Shown: positions 7,852 to 16,649 of the stretch, piece after piece
How the letters are laid out: every line of letters starts with the position of its first letter
How positions within the stretch are numbered: the stretch's first letter is position 1
From: CAZHPA01 sp964533945
Lineage (GTDB): Bacteria > Bacillota > Clostridia > Lachnospirales > WRBF01
DNA: 30,074 nt
Assembly: GCA_964533945.1 (NCBI GenBank)
Contig: CAZHPA010000023.1
Coordinates: forward strand, 1-30,074
Direction of reading: 5' to 3'
Position numbers and translations under genes: made by a program
The notes under the pieces: generated by a model
Database searches by the model: none
Told to the model about the DNA's origin: nothing
What the model saw: only the letters and a program-made list of their open reading frames with translations

Positions 7852-9720
7852 TTATAAATTTAAGGAAACTAAAAGCACAGAAATATCTGCTGGCGAAACA
7901 CCCGTAATGCGTGAAGCTTGCCCAATATTTTCGGGGCAAATTGCATTTAGCTTTTGCTGTGCTTCAAGCCGCAAGCCTTTAATTTGCCTATAATCTGCAT
8001 CTTTTGGAAGTTTCTTGTTTTCTAACTTTTTAAACTGCAAAACTTCTTGCAGCTGCCTATTTATATATCCTTCATATTTAATTTGAATGTTAACTTGTTC
8101 TTTAACATATTCGGGCAAGTTGCAAGGGCGTGCTACATCAATTTGTTCCAAGGCATCATACGATAATTCGGGGCGCTTTATTAAATCGGCAAGTTTCATT
8201 CCGGTTGTTATTTCAGAACTTGAATACTTTTTCAAAAGCTTATTAACTTGTTCTGTAGGGGTTATAATAGTTTTTTGAATGCGCTTTATTTCAGAATTAA
8301 TTAAACTTTCTTTTTCGATAAGCTTATTATATCTTTCTTCTTTAATCATTCCCACTTCATAGCCTTTTTTGGTTAGCCTTAAATCTGCATTATCTTGACG
8401 CAAAAGCAAACGGTATTCAGAACGCGATGTCATCATACGGTATGGCTCTTTAGTTCCTTTTGTTACCAAATCATCAATTAAAACACCAATATAAGCTTCT
8501 GAACGGTCTAAAACAAACTGCCCTTTGTTTTGTGCATAAAGCGCTGCATTAACACCTGCAATTAATCCTTGTGCCGCTGCTTCTTCGTAACCCGAGCTTC
8601 CGTTTAGTTGCCCTGCGCTAAATAAACCTTTAATGTTTTTAAATTGCAACCCTAAAGTTAATTGTGTTGCATCAATACAATCATATTCTATAGCGTAGCC
8701 GTTTCTCATAATTTCGCAATTTTCAAGCCCAGGGACGCTTCTATACATAGCAAGCTGTACATCTTCTGGAAGCGATGTTGACATACCCGAAACGTATATT
8801 TCACAGCCAATGCCTTCCGGCTCTATAAAAACTTGATGTCTTTCTTTATCAGAAAATCTAACAACTTTGTCTTCAATAGACGGACAATAGCGTGTGCCTG
8901 TTCCTTCTATAACACCCGAATACATAGGGGAACGGTGCAAATTATTTGTAATTATTTCGTGGGTTTTTTCGTTTGTGTATGTTAAAAAGCAAAGCGCTTG
9001 TTCTGTTCTTAACTGCTTGTCCATATTTTCAAAAGAAAACGGAACAATTTTTTCATCACCGTTTTGAACTTGCATTTTACTAACATCTATAGTTTTTCCG
9101 TCTATTCTTGCTGGAGTTCCCGTTTTAAAGCGCAGCATTTCAACACCAAGTTTTTTAAGGCTGTCTGTTAAACTTGTTGCAGCTTTTAATCCGTTTGGGC
9201 CACAATATGTTATTGTTTCGCCACAAAGACAGCGTGCATTTAAATACGTTCCTGTGCATAATATAACGGCTTTTGCTTTGTATATTGTTCCGTTTTCAGT
9301 TTTAACGCCTTCTATTTTCCCGTTTTCCACCAATATTTCAATAACTTCGCTTTGTCGTATGTGCAAATTATCAAGTTCCTCAAGCGTGCTTTTCATTTCG
9401 GCTGAATATTTACGTTTGTCTGCTTGTGCTCTAAGTGAATGAACTGCCGGCCCTTTTGATTTATTAAGCATTTTGCTTTGTATAAAAGTTTTGTCAATAT
9501 TTTTGCCCATTAAACCGCCTAAAGCATCAATTTCACGAACAAGATGACCTTTAGAAGTTCCGCCAATGTTTGGATTGCACGGCATCATAGCTATGCTGTC
9601 TAAGTTTATTGCAAAAACAGCAACTTTAAAATCAAGATTTGAATTAAGCCCAACTTTTAGCGCCGCAGACGCCGCCTCACAGCCTGCATGTCCCCCACCT
9701 ATAACTATTACATCATACAA
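7852..9720 (-). CDS. mnmG: tRNA uridine-5-carboxymethylaminomethyl modification enzyme MnmG (GidA)
   Basis: MnmG is the FAD-containing partner of MnmE; together they modify U34 of tRNAs reading two-fold degenerate codon boxes. The 622-residue protein begins with the FAD-binding VIVIGGGHAGCEAA (4-17). NPNIGGTSKGHLVREIDALGG and the second signature with FKTGTPARI follow, then SSGYEEAAAQG, the MMTSRSEYRLLLRQDNADLR block, and the C-terminal helical MnmE-binding region with ASRITGVSPADISVLL. The AGGAGGAGG ribosome binding site is supplied by the three Arg codons that end ispE, leaving 4 bases between the genes. mnmE is not adjacent, unlike most Firmicutes. Confidence 0.98.
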   Translation of the reverse strand: MYDVIVIGGGHAGCEAASAALKVGLNSNLDFKVAVFAINLDSIAMMPCNPNIGGTSKGHLVREIDALGGLMGKNIDKTFIQSKMLNKSKGPAVHSLRAQADKRKYSAEMKSTLEELDNLHIRQSEVIEILVENGKIEGVKTENGTIYKAKAVILCTGTYLNARCLCGETITYCGPNGLKAATSLTDSLKKLGVEMLRFKTGTPARIDGKTIDVSKMQVQNGDEKIVPFSFENMDKQLRTEQALCFLTYTNEKTHEIITNNLHRSPMYSGVIEGTGTRYCPSIEDKVVRFSDKERHQVFIEPEGIGCEIYVSGMSTSLPEDVQLAMYRSVPGLENCEIMRNGYAIEYDCIDATQLTLGLQFKNIKGLFSAGQLNGSSGYEEAAAQGLIAGVNAALYAQNKGQFVLDRSEAYIGVLIDDLVTKGTKEPYRMMTSRSEYRLLLRQDNADLRLTKKGYEVGMIKEERYNKLIEKESLINSEIKRIQKTIITPTEQVNKLLKKYSSSEITTGMKLADLIKRPELSYDALEQIDVARPCNLPEYVKEQVNIQIKYEGYINRQLQEVLQFKKLENKKLPKDADYRQIKGLRLEAQQKLNAICPENIGQASRITGVSPADISVLLVSLNL

Positions 9721-9724
9721 AGCA

Positions 9725-10618
9725 CTACCTCCTCCTCATTGTGTATGGGTTAAAAATTGTTGTTATAAAAATATCTCTAATTGCCGGAAATCTTTTTTTA
9801 ATAACCGATGCGGCAAAAAAAGCGTGTTCTTTCCTTTCAAAGTACCCAAAAACCGTTGGGCCGCTTCCGCTCATTAGGCAGCCAAGTGTATTGCAAGATT
9901 GCATTGTGTTTTTAATATCTAAAATTATGGGGTGCATATTTATTGTAACAGTTTCTAAAACGTTGCAAAAGTTTCTGGCAACTCCTCTAATATCGCCTTT
10001 GCGAATATGCCGAATAATGCCGCCTATGTTTGGGCGTTCTGTAACTTTGTTTAAATCTAACTTTTTAAATACAGTTGCCGTTGAAACAAAAATTGGTGGG
10101 CGAACAAGCAAAACGTAAACATTAGAAGGGTGCGGGGGAATAATTGGAGTTAATTTTTCCCCAATTCCTTCTGCAAGCATAGTTCCACGCATAATGCAAT
10201 ACGGAACATCTGCCCCCAAGCTTTTGCCAATGCTTAAAAGCTCGTCGTTTGAAATTGGCAAATCAAACAGCTTTCTCATTCCTATAAGCGTTGCGGCGCA
10301 ATCGCTGCTTCCCCCTGCAAGCCCTGCCGAAATTGGAATATTTTTAACAAGCTCAATAAAAACACCATCTTTTATATTGTATTCGTTAATTAAAAGCTTT
10401 GCAGTTTTAAAAACAATGTTTTTATCATCTGTTGGAAGCCATTTTGTGTTGCAAACAAATTTAAATGGAAATTTATCAACCTTTTTAATTAAAAGTGTGT
10501 CGTACAACGACAGCGTTTGCATAATGGACACCAAGTTGTGGTAGCCGTCTTGACGCCTGTTTATGACGTCAAGGGCTAAGTTTATTTTTGCTCTTGCTTT
10601 CATGTAAACATATTCCAT
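9725..10618 (-). CDS. ispE: 4-diphosphocytidyl-2-C-methyl-D-erythritol kinase
   Basis: IspE is the GHMP-family kinase that phosphorylates CDP-ME with ATP in the non-mevalonate (MEP) isoprenoid pathway. The 297-residue product has AKINLALDVINRRQDGYHNL at its start (substrate site) and the ATP-binding PISAGLAGGSSDCAA at about 95-109; MSGSGPTVFG near the end is the third GHMP motif. The upstream gene ends 6 bases away. The first ATG (10618) has no clear ribosome binding site, and the internal ATG five codons later gives the more usual N-terminus MKARAKINLAL, so the start could be 10603. Its presence shows that isoprenoids, including the undecaprenyl carrier recycled by UppP, come from MEP. Confidence 0.96.
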   Translation of the reverse strand: MEYVYMKARAKINLALDVINRRQDGYHNLVSIMQTLSLYDTLLIKKVDKFPFKFVCNTKWLPTDDKNIVFKTAKLLINEYNIKDGVFIELVKNIPISAGLAGGSSDCAATLIGMRKLFDLPISNDELLSIGKSLGADVPYCIMRGTMLAEGIGEKLTPIIPPHPSNVYVLLVRPPIFVSTATVFKKLDLNKVTERPNIGGIIRHIRKGDIRGVARNFCNVLETVTINMHPIILDIKNTMQSCNTLGCLMSGSGPTVFGYFERKEHAFFAASVIKKRFPAIRDIFITTIFNPYTMRRR

Positions 10619-10624
10619 ATTTTT

Positions 10625-11767
10625 CTACTGTTGTTTAAGTTCTTCATGCACTTTTGCTAAAGCATTGCTAATTTCAATGCTTTGAGGGCATTTGCTTTCA
10701 CAAACTTTGCATTTAATGCAATTATCAGCACTTGCGTTTTCTTTTGAAAGCGCCGCATATTTCATTGGCACAAAAAACTCGGCTTCATACGTAAATTTTG
10801 AATTATATACTTCAAAATTACTTGGTATATCAACTCCATGAGGGCAAGGCATACAATAATTGCATTTTGTACACGGAATTGCTTTAATTTCTTCAAATTT
10901 AGCCTGAACAGCTTTAATTGTGTTAGTTTCGGCTTGTGATAGCATACCAACTTTTGCTCTGTTTGCATATTCCAAATTTTCAACAACTTGTTCCATAGTT
11001 GACATTCCACTTAAAATAGTTGTAACTTGTGGCATATTCCATAAATAATCTAAAGCCCATTCGACAGGCGTTCTTGTTTCGTTTTGCGCTTTAAAAATAT
11101 CATTTACAGGTTTCGGAGGGTTTGCAAGCTTTCCGCCCAACAAAGGTTCCATAATAACAATGCCAATTCCTTTTTCGGCAGCATATAAAAGCCCTTCCAA
11201 TCCTTGCTGATGAGTTTCATTTAAGTAGTTTAATTGCATTAGGCAAAATTCCCATTTATCGTAGCCGTCAACTATTTTCTTAAAAATAGGCGCTTTGTCG
11301 TGGAAAGAAAATCCAATATGCCCGATTTTTCCGTCTTTTTTTGCTTTTTCTGCTTTAGACAAAAAATCATACTTTAAAATTACATCTTCCCAATATTTGT
11401 CAGTTAATGTATGCATTAAATAAAAATCTATATGGTCGGTTTGAAGTCTTTTTAAAGATTCATCTAAAAACTTGTCAAAATCTCCTTCTTCATTAACTGC
11501 AAATGATGGCATTTTTGTTGCAACCTTAACTTTCTTCCTGTAACCATCTTGCAAAGCTTGCCCAACAACACCTTCGCTTAATCCTTCATGGTAAAAAAAC
11601 GCCGTGTCAACATAGTTAACGCCGTTGTCGATAGCTGTTCTAATCATTTTTATAGCTTCTGGAACATTTATGTCTTCTGGATTTTTGGAATTTTGAGGCA
11701 AACGCATAGTTCCAAAACCAAGTACTGAAGCATCATAACCTGTGTTTCCCAATTTTCTATATTGCAT
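10625..11767 (-). CDS. Aldo/keto reductase with C-terminal 4Fe-4S ferredoxin domain
   Basis: The NADPH-type (beta/alpha)8 aldo/keto reductase barrel occupies about residues 1-290, with YRKLGNTGYDASVLGFGTMR at the start. The usual tetrad is visible as VDTAFFYHEG (Asp, Tyr), VATKMPS (Lys) and DFYLMHT (His). A C-terminal extension carries CTKCNYCMPCPHGVDIP near 300 and CIKCKVCESKCPQSIEI near 350, which are ferredoxin-like cysteine clusters common in anaerobes. The frame continues upstream, but the ATG at 11767 with GGGAGG 9 bases before it is the start (380 residues); that ribosome binding site is made by the last codons of yebC. The substrate is unknown. Confidence 0.92.
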   Translation of the reverse strand: MQYRKLGNTGYDASVLGFGTMRLPQNSKNPEDINVPEAIKMIRTAIDNGVNYVDTAFFYHEGLSEGVVGQALQDGYRKKVKVATKMPSFAVNEEGDFDKFLDESLKRLQTDHIDFYLMHTLTDKYWEDVILKYDFLSKAEKAKKDGKIGHIGFSFHDKAPIFKKIVDGYDKWEFCLMQLNYLNETHQQGLEGLLYAAEKGIGIVIMEPLLGGKLANPPKPVNDIFKAQNETRTPVEWALDYLWNMPQVTTILSGMSTMEQVVENLEYANRAKVGMLSQAETNTIKAVQAKFEEIKAIPCTKCNYCMPCPHGVDIPSNFEVYNSKFTYEAEFFVPMKYAALSKENASADNCIKCKVCESKCPQSIEISNALAKVHEELKQQ

Positions 11768-11768
11768 T

Positions 11769-12497
11769 TTAATTTTCCTCCCAATTATGCCAAACGTTTT
11801 GAACATCGTCTTCTTCGTCCAATAAATCCAGCAATTTATTCATTTTTTTAACATCGTTTTCATCTTTTAGGTTTGTATATGTTTCCGGAATCATAGTTTT
11901 TTCTGCCGAAAGCATTGGAACGCCTGAATTTTCAAGGGCAAGCCGAACGTTTAAAAAGTCATCTGCTTCTGTTACTATTTCATAGCCTTCTTCTTGAACA
12001 ACAAAATCAGAAGCGCCCGAATCAATCGCAAGCATCATTAAATCTTCTTCAACAATGCTGTCGTCTGCTTCAACCATTATTAAGCCTTTTTCGCTAAACA
12101 TAAACGAAACACAACCGGTAGTTCCCATATTTCCGCCGCCTTTTGTAAAAGCATTGCGAATGTTTGCCGCCGCACGGTTTCGGTTATCGGTTAAAGCTTC
12201 AACAATAACGGCAACACCGCAAGGGCCATACCCTTCGTATGTTATACGTTCAAAATTAACAGCGGCTAAATCGCCGGCTGCTTTTTTAATACTTCTTTCT
12301 ATTGTGTCGTTTGGCATGTTGCTTTGCTTTGCTTTTGCAACAACTTCACGCAACCTGCTGTTTGCTTCTAAATTAGCACCTCCGGCTTTAACGGCAACGG
12401 CAATTTCACGTCCTAGGCGTGTAAATATTTTGCCTCTTGCCATGTCTGATTTTTCCTTTTTGTGCTTTATGTTTGCAAACTTTGAATGTCCTGACAT
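11769..12497 (-). CDS. yebC: YebC/PmpR/TACO1-family translation-associated protein
   Basis: The 242-residue protein opens with SGHSKFANIKHKKEKSDMAR, the family signature, and continues with the three-domain YebC pattern (AKQSNMPNDTIERSIKKA, YEGYGPCGVAVIVEALTDN, NRAAANIRNAFTKGGGNMG). Members were long annotated as transcription regulators. Work on mitochondrial TACO1 and bacterial homologues links the family to the ribosome and to translation of proline-rich stretches; which role applies here cannot be told. GGAAGG precedes the ATG by 7 bases. It lies 51 bases after rsmI and runs directly into the aldo/keto reductase. Confidence 0.95.
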   Translation of the reverse strand: MSGHSKFANIKHKKEKSDMARGKIFTRLGREIAVAVKAGGANLEANSRLREVVAKAKQSNMPNDTIERSIKKAAGDLAAVNFERITYEGYGPCGVAVIVEALTDNRNRAAANIRNAFTKGGGNMGTTGCVSFMFSEKGLIMVEADDSIVEEDLMMLAIDSGASDFVVQEEGYEIVTEADDFLNVRLALENSGVPMLSAEKTMIPETYTNLKDENDVKKMNKLLDLLDEEDDVQNVWHNWEEN

Positions 12498-12548
12498 TTT
12501 TATTCCTTCCCCTATTTTCTTGTAATCTTTTTAACCTTTTTGGCTTCC

Positions 12549-13358
12549 TTAAGCCTTTTTAGAAAGTTCGTTATAAATTACCGATTTGCTAACTTTGCGT
12601 TCTTTAGCAACGGCTTTCATAGCTTCCATTTTAGAAAAGCCTAATTTAACATAATATTCAACGTGCTCGTTAACGCTAAGGTTTACCCAATCTTTAACTT
12701 CTTCTTTTGCCCCTTCAACAACTAAAACAAATTCTCCATGTATATCTTGATTTTCATATTTTGCAATTGCTTCCGAAACTGTGCAGTTAAACGTTTCTTC
12801 GTACTTTTTTGTTAATTCCCGTGAAATACTCATTTTTCTGTTTCCCAAAATTTCTAATATAACTTTTAAAGTTTTTAGAAGATGGTGGGGTGCTTCATAA
12901 AAAATAATTGTGCGCCTTTCTCCAACAAGTTCAAGCAGCCTTTCTGACCGTGAATTGTTTAAAAAGCCTTCAAATACAAAACTGCTTGTATTTAAACCAG
13001 AAGCACAAAGAGCAGCTATTAAAGCACAAGCTCCGGGAATTGCACAAACCAAAATGTTGTTTAAATGGCAAAGGCGCACTAAATCTTCGCCGGGGTCGCT
13101 AATTGCAGGCGTTCCAGCATCTGTTATTAAAGCAACGTTTTTTCCGCTTTTAAGCATTTCAATTATTTTAGCGCCTTTTTCTGCTTTGTTGTGTTGGTGG
13201 TAGCTTGTTAGCGGCGTTTTAATGTTAAAGTAATTTAAAAGCTTTAAAGAATGCCTTGTGTCTTCTGCCGCTATAACATCAGCCTCTTTTAATATACGTA
13301 AACAACGCATGGAAATGTCATCTAAATTTCCAATAGGTGTAGCACAAATATACAACAT
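12549..13358 (-). CDS. rsmI: 16S rRNA (cytidine1402-2'-O)-methyltransferase RsmI
   Basis: RsmI adds the 2'-O-methyl group to C1402 in the ribosomal P site. The 269-residue sequence carries the tetrapyrrole-methylase-fold signatures CATPIGNLDDIS at the N-terminus, AEDTRHSLKLL (about 35-45), ALITDAGTPAISDPG (about 76-90) and the EGFLNNSRSERL stretch. The C-terminal helical part, ending in ERKVSKSVIYNELSKK, is normal for the family. It begins 3 bases after the yabB-like gene. The gene pair order matches Bacillus subtilis yabB...yabC(rsmI). Confidence 0.96.
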   Translation of the reverse strand: MLYICATPIGNLDDISMRCLRILKEADVIAAEDTRHSLKLLNYFNIKTPLTSYHQHNKAEKGAKIIEMLKSGKNVALITDAGTPAISDPGEDLVRLCHLNNILVCAIPGACALIAALCASGLNTSSFVFEGFLNNSRSERLLELVGERRTIIFYEAPHHLLKTLKVILEILGNRKMSISRELTKKYEETFNCTVSEAIAKYENQDIHGEFVLVVEGAKEEVKDWVNLSVNEHVEYYVKLGFSKMEAMKAVAKERKVSKSVIYNELSKKA

Positions 13359-13361
13359 AGC

Positions 13362-14069
13362 CTATTCCCTATCATAAAGAATTTTTGGCGGAAAAACCGT
13401 AACGGCTTCTTTGCCGCCTCTAACTGCTTCTATTAAAACTAAATGCGACGGCTTATCTATAAAAGAGTAAACAAATTGCATAAGCTTAGGCTCAAGCTTA
13501 TATAATTTAAGCAAGCTTATTATTTGAGAAAGGCGTTCGGTTCGGTGAACCATATAAAAGCGCCCGTTTGGCTTTAAAAGCTTTGAACTGTTGCATATAA
13601 CGTCTTCAAGTGTGCATAAAATTTCATGCCGTGCAATAGCTTTTTTGGAAGTATCGCTTACAATGCCGCTTCCCGTTTTAATATATGGCGGATTGCAAGT
13701 TATAACATCGAACGTTGAAAGCTTATATATTTTGTCTAGCTGTTTTATATCGCCCAAATGAATTTCAACTTTATTTTGCAGATTGTTAAGCAAAACGCTA
13801 CGCTTTGCCATATCAAATAAGTCTTCTTGAATTTCTTGCCCTATAAACATTTTACCTTCTGTTTTTTGGCTTAAAAGAATTGGAATTACGCCCGTACCCG
13901 TTCCCAAATCAAGCGCAACTTCTTCTTTTTTAACTACTGTGAAATTAGAAAGCAAAACGGCATCAATACCAAAGCAAAACTCATTAGGGTTTTGTATAAT
14001 TTTTAAGCCGTTTAATTGCAAGTCGTCTATACGTTCATTTTGTTTTAAGTTTACCATTGAATTTTCCAT
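13362..14069 (-). CDS. yabB: tRNA1(Val) adenine37-N6-methyltransferase-like (YabB/TrmN6)
   Basis: A Rossmann-fold SAM-dependent methyltransferase of 235 residues. The SAM loop LDLGTGTGVIPILLS is at about 53-67 and the amino-methyltransferase motif NPPY at 126-129, the latter typical of enzymes acting on exocyclic amines. FCFGIDAVLLSNF upstream of the SAM loop is characteristic of the TrmN6/YfiC/YabB family. Context (ricT before, rsmI after) matches yabB of Bacillus. The start is uncertain: the first ATG (14069) lacks a strong ribosome binding site, and the ATG four codons later has GGAAAA close by. The target tRNA is inferred from the family. Confidence 0.92.
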   Translation of the reverse strand: MENSMVNLKQNERIDDLQLNGLKIIQNPNEFCFGIDAVLLSNFTVVKKEEVALDLGTGTGVIPILLSQKTEGKMFIGQEIQEDLFDMAKRSVLLNNLQNKVEIHLGDIKQLDKIYKLSTFDVITCNPPYIKTGSGIVSDTSKKAIARHEILCTLEDVICNSSKLLKPNGRFYMVHRTERLSQIISLLKLYKLEPKLMQFVYSFIDKPSHLVLIEAVRGGKEAVTVFPPKILYDRE

Positions 14070-14093
14070 ATATTTAGCTGGTTATTCAGAATT

Positions 14094-15038
14094 TTATTCC
14101 AATTCTTTTAATTCTTCCTCCAATTGTTCTTGTTTTAATTGTTCCGATTTTTGTTCGTTCAAGTTCTTTTCGTTCAAGTTCTTTTCGTTTAAGTTCTTTT
14201 CGTTTAAGTTCTTTCTGGGAACTGCTTTAACTTTTGAGGCATGGTAATAATTTACTATCGGTTCATCTTCTGGCTTTTTCTTAACTGCAATTTTCATAGT
14301 TTGGCGCAACACATTAATTGAAATAACTTGCCCTATGCCATCTTCTGTCATTACAAAATCGTCAACACTAGGCAAATTTTTTGTTAAGTAGTCGTAAGTT
14401 GATTCTTCGTATTTCAAGCAACACATAAGCCTTCCGCATATGCCCGAAATTTTTGTTGGGTTAAGCGACATATTTTGGTCTTTTGCCATTTTAATTGACA
14501 CAGGCTGAAAATCGCCCAAAAACGTTGCACAACAAAGGGGTCTCCCACAAATACCAATACCATTTAAAATTTTAGCTTCGTCACGTACACCTATTTGCCT
14601 GAGCTCTATTCTCATTCTAAAAACAGCAGCTAAATCTTTAACAAGATCTCTAAAATCAACTCTGCCTTCAGATGTAAAATAAAAAAGTATTTTAGATAAA
14701 TCAAACGTTAGTTCAACATCAACAAGCTTCATATCTAGCTTGTGCTTTTTAATTTTTTCGCTGCAAATAGTAAGCGCTTCTTTTTCACGCTCTCTATTAT
14801 GTGCTTCTTTTGCACAATCGGATTCTGTTGCAATTCTAATTACTTTTTTAAGTGGTAAAAGCGAATTGTCTAAATTAAGCGTTCTGTTTGGAATTTCAAC
14901 TTTACCAAATTCAATGCCTTTTGGTGTTTCAACAATAACATGTTGCCCTACATCAATTTTTTGTCCGTTTGGGTCAAAATAATATATTTTTCCAACTCGC
15001 TTAAAACGCACTCCTATGATTTCAGTTGCTTCCGTCAT
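14094..15038 (-). CDS. ricT: PSP1-domain protein RicT (YaaT)
   Basis: RicT belongs to the PSP1 family; in Bacillus it forms the Y-complex with RicA and RicF, binds Fe-S clusters, and assists RNase Y mRNA maturation, competence, biofilm and sporulation. The 314-residue product has the family cysteines at 164, 169, 170, 201, 206 and 207 in GICGRPLCC and GICGRLMCC, consistent with the cluster ligands. A tail repeat NLNEK occurs four times at about 277-296, encoded by a 15-bp tandem repeat, and is followed by a Glu/Leu/Lys-rich helix. ATG at 15038 follows AGAGGTGA. It is the first gene of the operon running to mnmG. No ricA or ricF lies nearby. Confidence 0.95.
   Translation of the reverse strand: MTEATEIIGVRFKRVGKIYYFDPNGQKIDVGQHVIVETPKGIEFGKVEIPNRTLNLDNSLLPLKKVIRIATESDCAKEAHNREREKEALTICSEKIKKHKLDMKLVDVELTFDLSKILFYFTSEGRVDFRDLVKDLAAVFRMRIELRQIGVRDEAKILNGIGICGRPLCCATFLGDFQPVSIKMAKDQNMSLNPTKISGICGRLMCCLKYEESTYDYLTKNLPSVDDFVMTEDGIGQVISINVLRQTMKIAVKKKPEDEPIVNYYHASKVKAVPRKNLNEKNLNEKNLNEKNLNEQKSEQLKQEQLEEELKELE
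14156..14215. repeat. 15-bp tandem repeat, four units, in ricT
   Basis: Units start at 14156, 14171, 14186 and 14201 and differ only by synonymous or near-synonymous changes (CGTTC versus CGTTT at the start, last base T versus C). Each unit adds five residues in frame, so copy-number changes would leave the protein intact. Confidence 0.95.
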
Positions 15039-15060
15039 TTTGGTTCACCTCTAAAAAATT

Positions 15061-15089
15061 ATTATAGCACAACAGCTTTAACATTACAA
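15061..15089 (-). promoter_or_regulatory. SigA-type promoter of the ricT-mnmG operon
   Basis: On the minus strand TTGTAA (15089-15084) and TATAAT (15066-15061) are 17 bases apart. The -35 hexamer overlaps the cls stop codon (15086-15084), so cls and the operon are separated by no spare DNA. Confidence 0.8.
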
Positions 15090-16511
15090 TATGGGAGAAA
15101 GAAGCCTAGATATAGACTCTTTAATTTTTGTTGCATTAGAGCGCTTTAAATACCAAGAAGGTGTCATTTGTTCGCAATCTTCCAAATCTTTTAAAAACTG
15201 TTTTTCAAATGTTTTTGTAGTTTGCTCGTCGTATATAAAAGCATTTGTTTCAAAATTTAATTTAAAGCTTCTAACGTCCATATTTGCAGTTCCAACAGAA
15301 CAAACTTTCCCGTCAACCATAATAATTTTGCTATGAACAAACCCTTCTTTATATTGAAAGCATTTAACGCCCGTATCTAAAAGTTCACCTAAATATGAAA
15401 GCGCCGCCCAATACACAAAAGGGTGGTCGGGGTTTTTAGGTATCATAATTTTAATATCAACACCTGAAAGAGCCGCAATTTTAATTGCCGAAAAAACGCT
15501 GTCGTCGGGTACAAAATATGGAGTTTGAATATATATTGAATTTTGTGCAGATGAAATCATTTTTTGATATGCATTTTGAATACTGTCCCATTTTGTATCT
15601 GGACCACTTGAAACAATTTGTGTTTTAACGTTGCCATATTGCTTTGTGCAAGCCGGAAAATATTTTTGAGATAATTCGACTTCCTTAATTTTGTTAAACT
15701 TATTGTGCAACGAATAGTTCCAATCCATAACAAACCTAAGTTGCATTTCTTTAACGGCATCTCCGCAAACTTTAATATGCGCATCACGCCAATGACCAAA
15801 TCTTTCAGAAATTCCTAAATATTCATCACCAACATTAAACCCTCCAATATATCCAATTTCTCCGTCTATAATTGCAAGCTTTCTATGGTTTCTATAATTT
15901 AGCCTAATTAAATCGGATTTTAAAAAGACAGAAAACTGCCCTCCAGCATCAATAAGCTTTTTAAACATATTTTTAGATGAATTATAGCGGCTTCCCATAG
16001 GGTCTATCATAAGTTTAATTTCAACGCCTTGCTTTAGCTTTTCTATTAAAGCAGAAATAATTTCATTTCCAAGCATGTCATTGTTAAAAATATAGTATTC
16101 CATATGAACATATTTTTTGGCTTGTTTAATATCTTTAATTAAGGAGTTAAATTTATCTTTTCCTTCGCAAAATTGCTCTATGCTGTTGTTTTCGGTTAAA
16201 ATGCTGTCTGATGAAACAAAGTTTAAATCCATTAAGCTATCTTTATGGTTGATAGACATTTTTCTTAGTTCGGCGGTTGCTTTTGAAAGTAAAATGTCTT
16301 GTCGTGATTTTAATAAAAAGTTTCTGTATTTTCGGCTATCTAACCCTAATGCTAAATAAATTAAAAACCCGCCATATGGAATAATTAAAATAACCATAAG
16401 CCATGCCCACGTTACGGCTATGTTTTTGCGTTCAAAAAACACAACAATTACGGCAAACAATATATTTAATATAGAGCAAACACTAAGAAAGATTTTAATT
16501 GTTTCACTCAT
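15084..16511 (-). CDS. cls: Cardiolipin synthase (phospholipase D superfamily)
   Basis: This enzyme condenses two phosphatidylglycerol molecules into cardiolipin and glycerol at the membrane. The 475-residue protein has two N-terminal membrane helices (about 5-25 and 32-54), then two HKD motifs: HRKLAIIDGEIGYIGG near 208 and HSKIIMVDGKVCSVGTANMD near 390, each supplying one His-Lys-Asp half-site. Length and layout match bacterial ClsA types. GGAGG lies 7 bases before the ATG and a promoter is at 16538-16566. No terminator is visible after it, so it may read into ricT. Confidence 0.95.
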   Translation of the reverse strand: MSETIKIFLSVCSILNILFAVIVVFFERKNIAVTWAWLMVILIIPYGGFLIYLALGLDSRKYRNFLLKSRQDILLSKATAELRKMSINHKDSLMDLNFVSSDSILTENNSIEQFCEGKDKFNSLIKDIKQAKKYVHMEYYIFNNDMLGNEIISALIEKLKQGVEIKLMIDPMGSRYNSSKNMFKKLIDAGGQFSVFLKSDLIRLNYRNHRKLAIIDGEIGYIGGFNVGDEYLGISERFGHWRDAHIKVCGDAVKEMQLRFVMDWNYSLHNKFNKIKEVELSQKYFPACTKQYGNVKTQIVSSGPDTKWDSIQNAYQKMISSAQNSIYIQTPYFVPDDSVFSAIKIAALSGVDIKIMIPKNPDHPFVYWAALSYLGELLDTGVKCFQYKEGFVHSKIIMVDGKVCSVGTANMDVRSFKLNFETNAFIYDEQTTKTFEKQFLKDLEDCEQMTPSWYLKRSNATKIKESISRLLSPIL

Positions 16512-16537
16512 TTTTAAACCTCCAGTGAATTTTGCAA

Positions 16538-16566
16538 ATTATATCACATTTTTTTATAGTTGTCTA
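16538..16566 (-). promoter_or_regulatory. SigA-type promoter of cls
   Basis: On the minus strand TAGACA (16566-16561), 17-base spacer, TATAAT (16543-16538). Its -35 abuts the -35 of the divergent promoter at 16567. Confidence 0.75.
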
Positions 16567-16595
16567 TTCTCATAATTTGAAAAAGATGTTATAAT
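16567..16595 (+). promoter_or_regulatory. SigA-type promoter of the lspA operon
   Basis: TTCTCA (16567-16572), 17-base spacer, perfect TATAAT (16590-16595), followed by a leader of about 47 bases. The -35 is weak (four of six bases). Confidence 0.65.
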
Positions 16596-16649
16596 CTTTC
16601 ATTAGACCTATCTATTAAAAATATTAAAATTAAAGACAGGAGGAAAAAT

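Noticed and set aside
7845..7862. Short palindrome TATAAAA-CC-TTTTATA at the mnmG 3' end as a terminator
   Set aside because: Only AT pairs and a two-base loop; not stable enough to count as a terminator.
12530..12562. Hairpin GGCTT/AAGCC with TTTTT on the plus strand at the rsmI end
   Set aside because: No plus-strand gene ends there and the stem is only 5 bp; on the minus strand the T run precedes the stem, so it does not terminate rsmI.
13939..14247. Plus-strand open frame with a repeated FKFFS pattern
   Set aside because: It is the antisense reading of the ricT 15-bp repeat and has no ribosome binding site.
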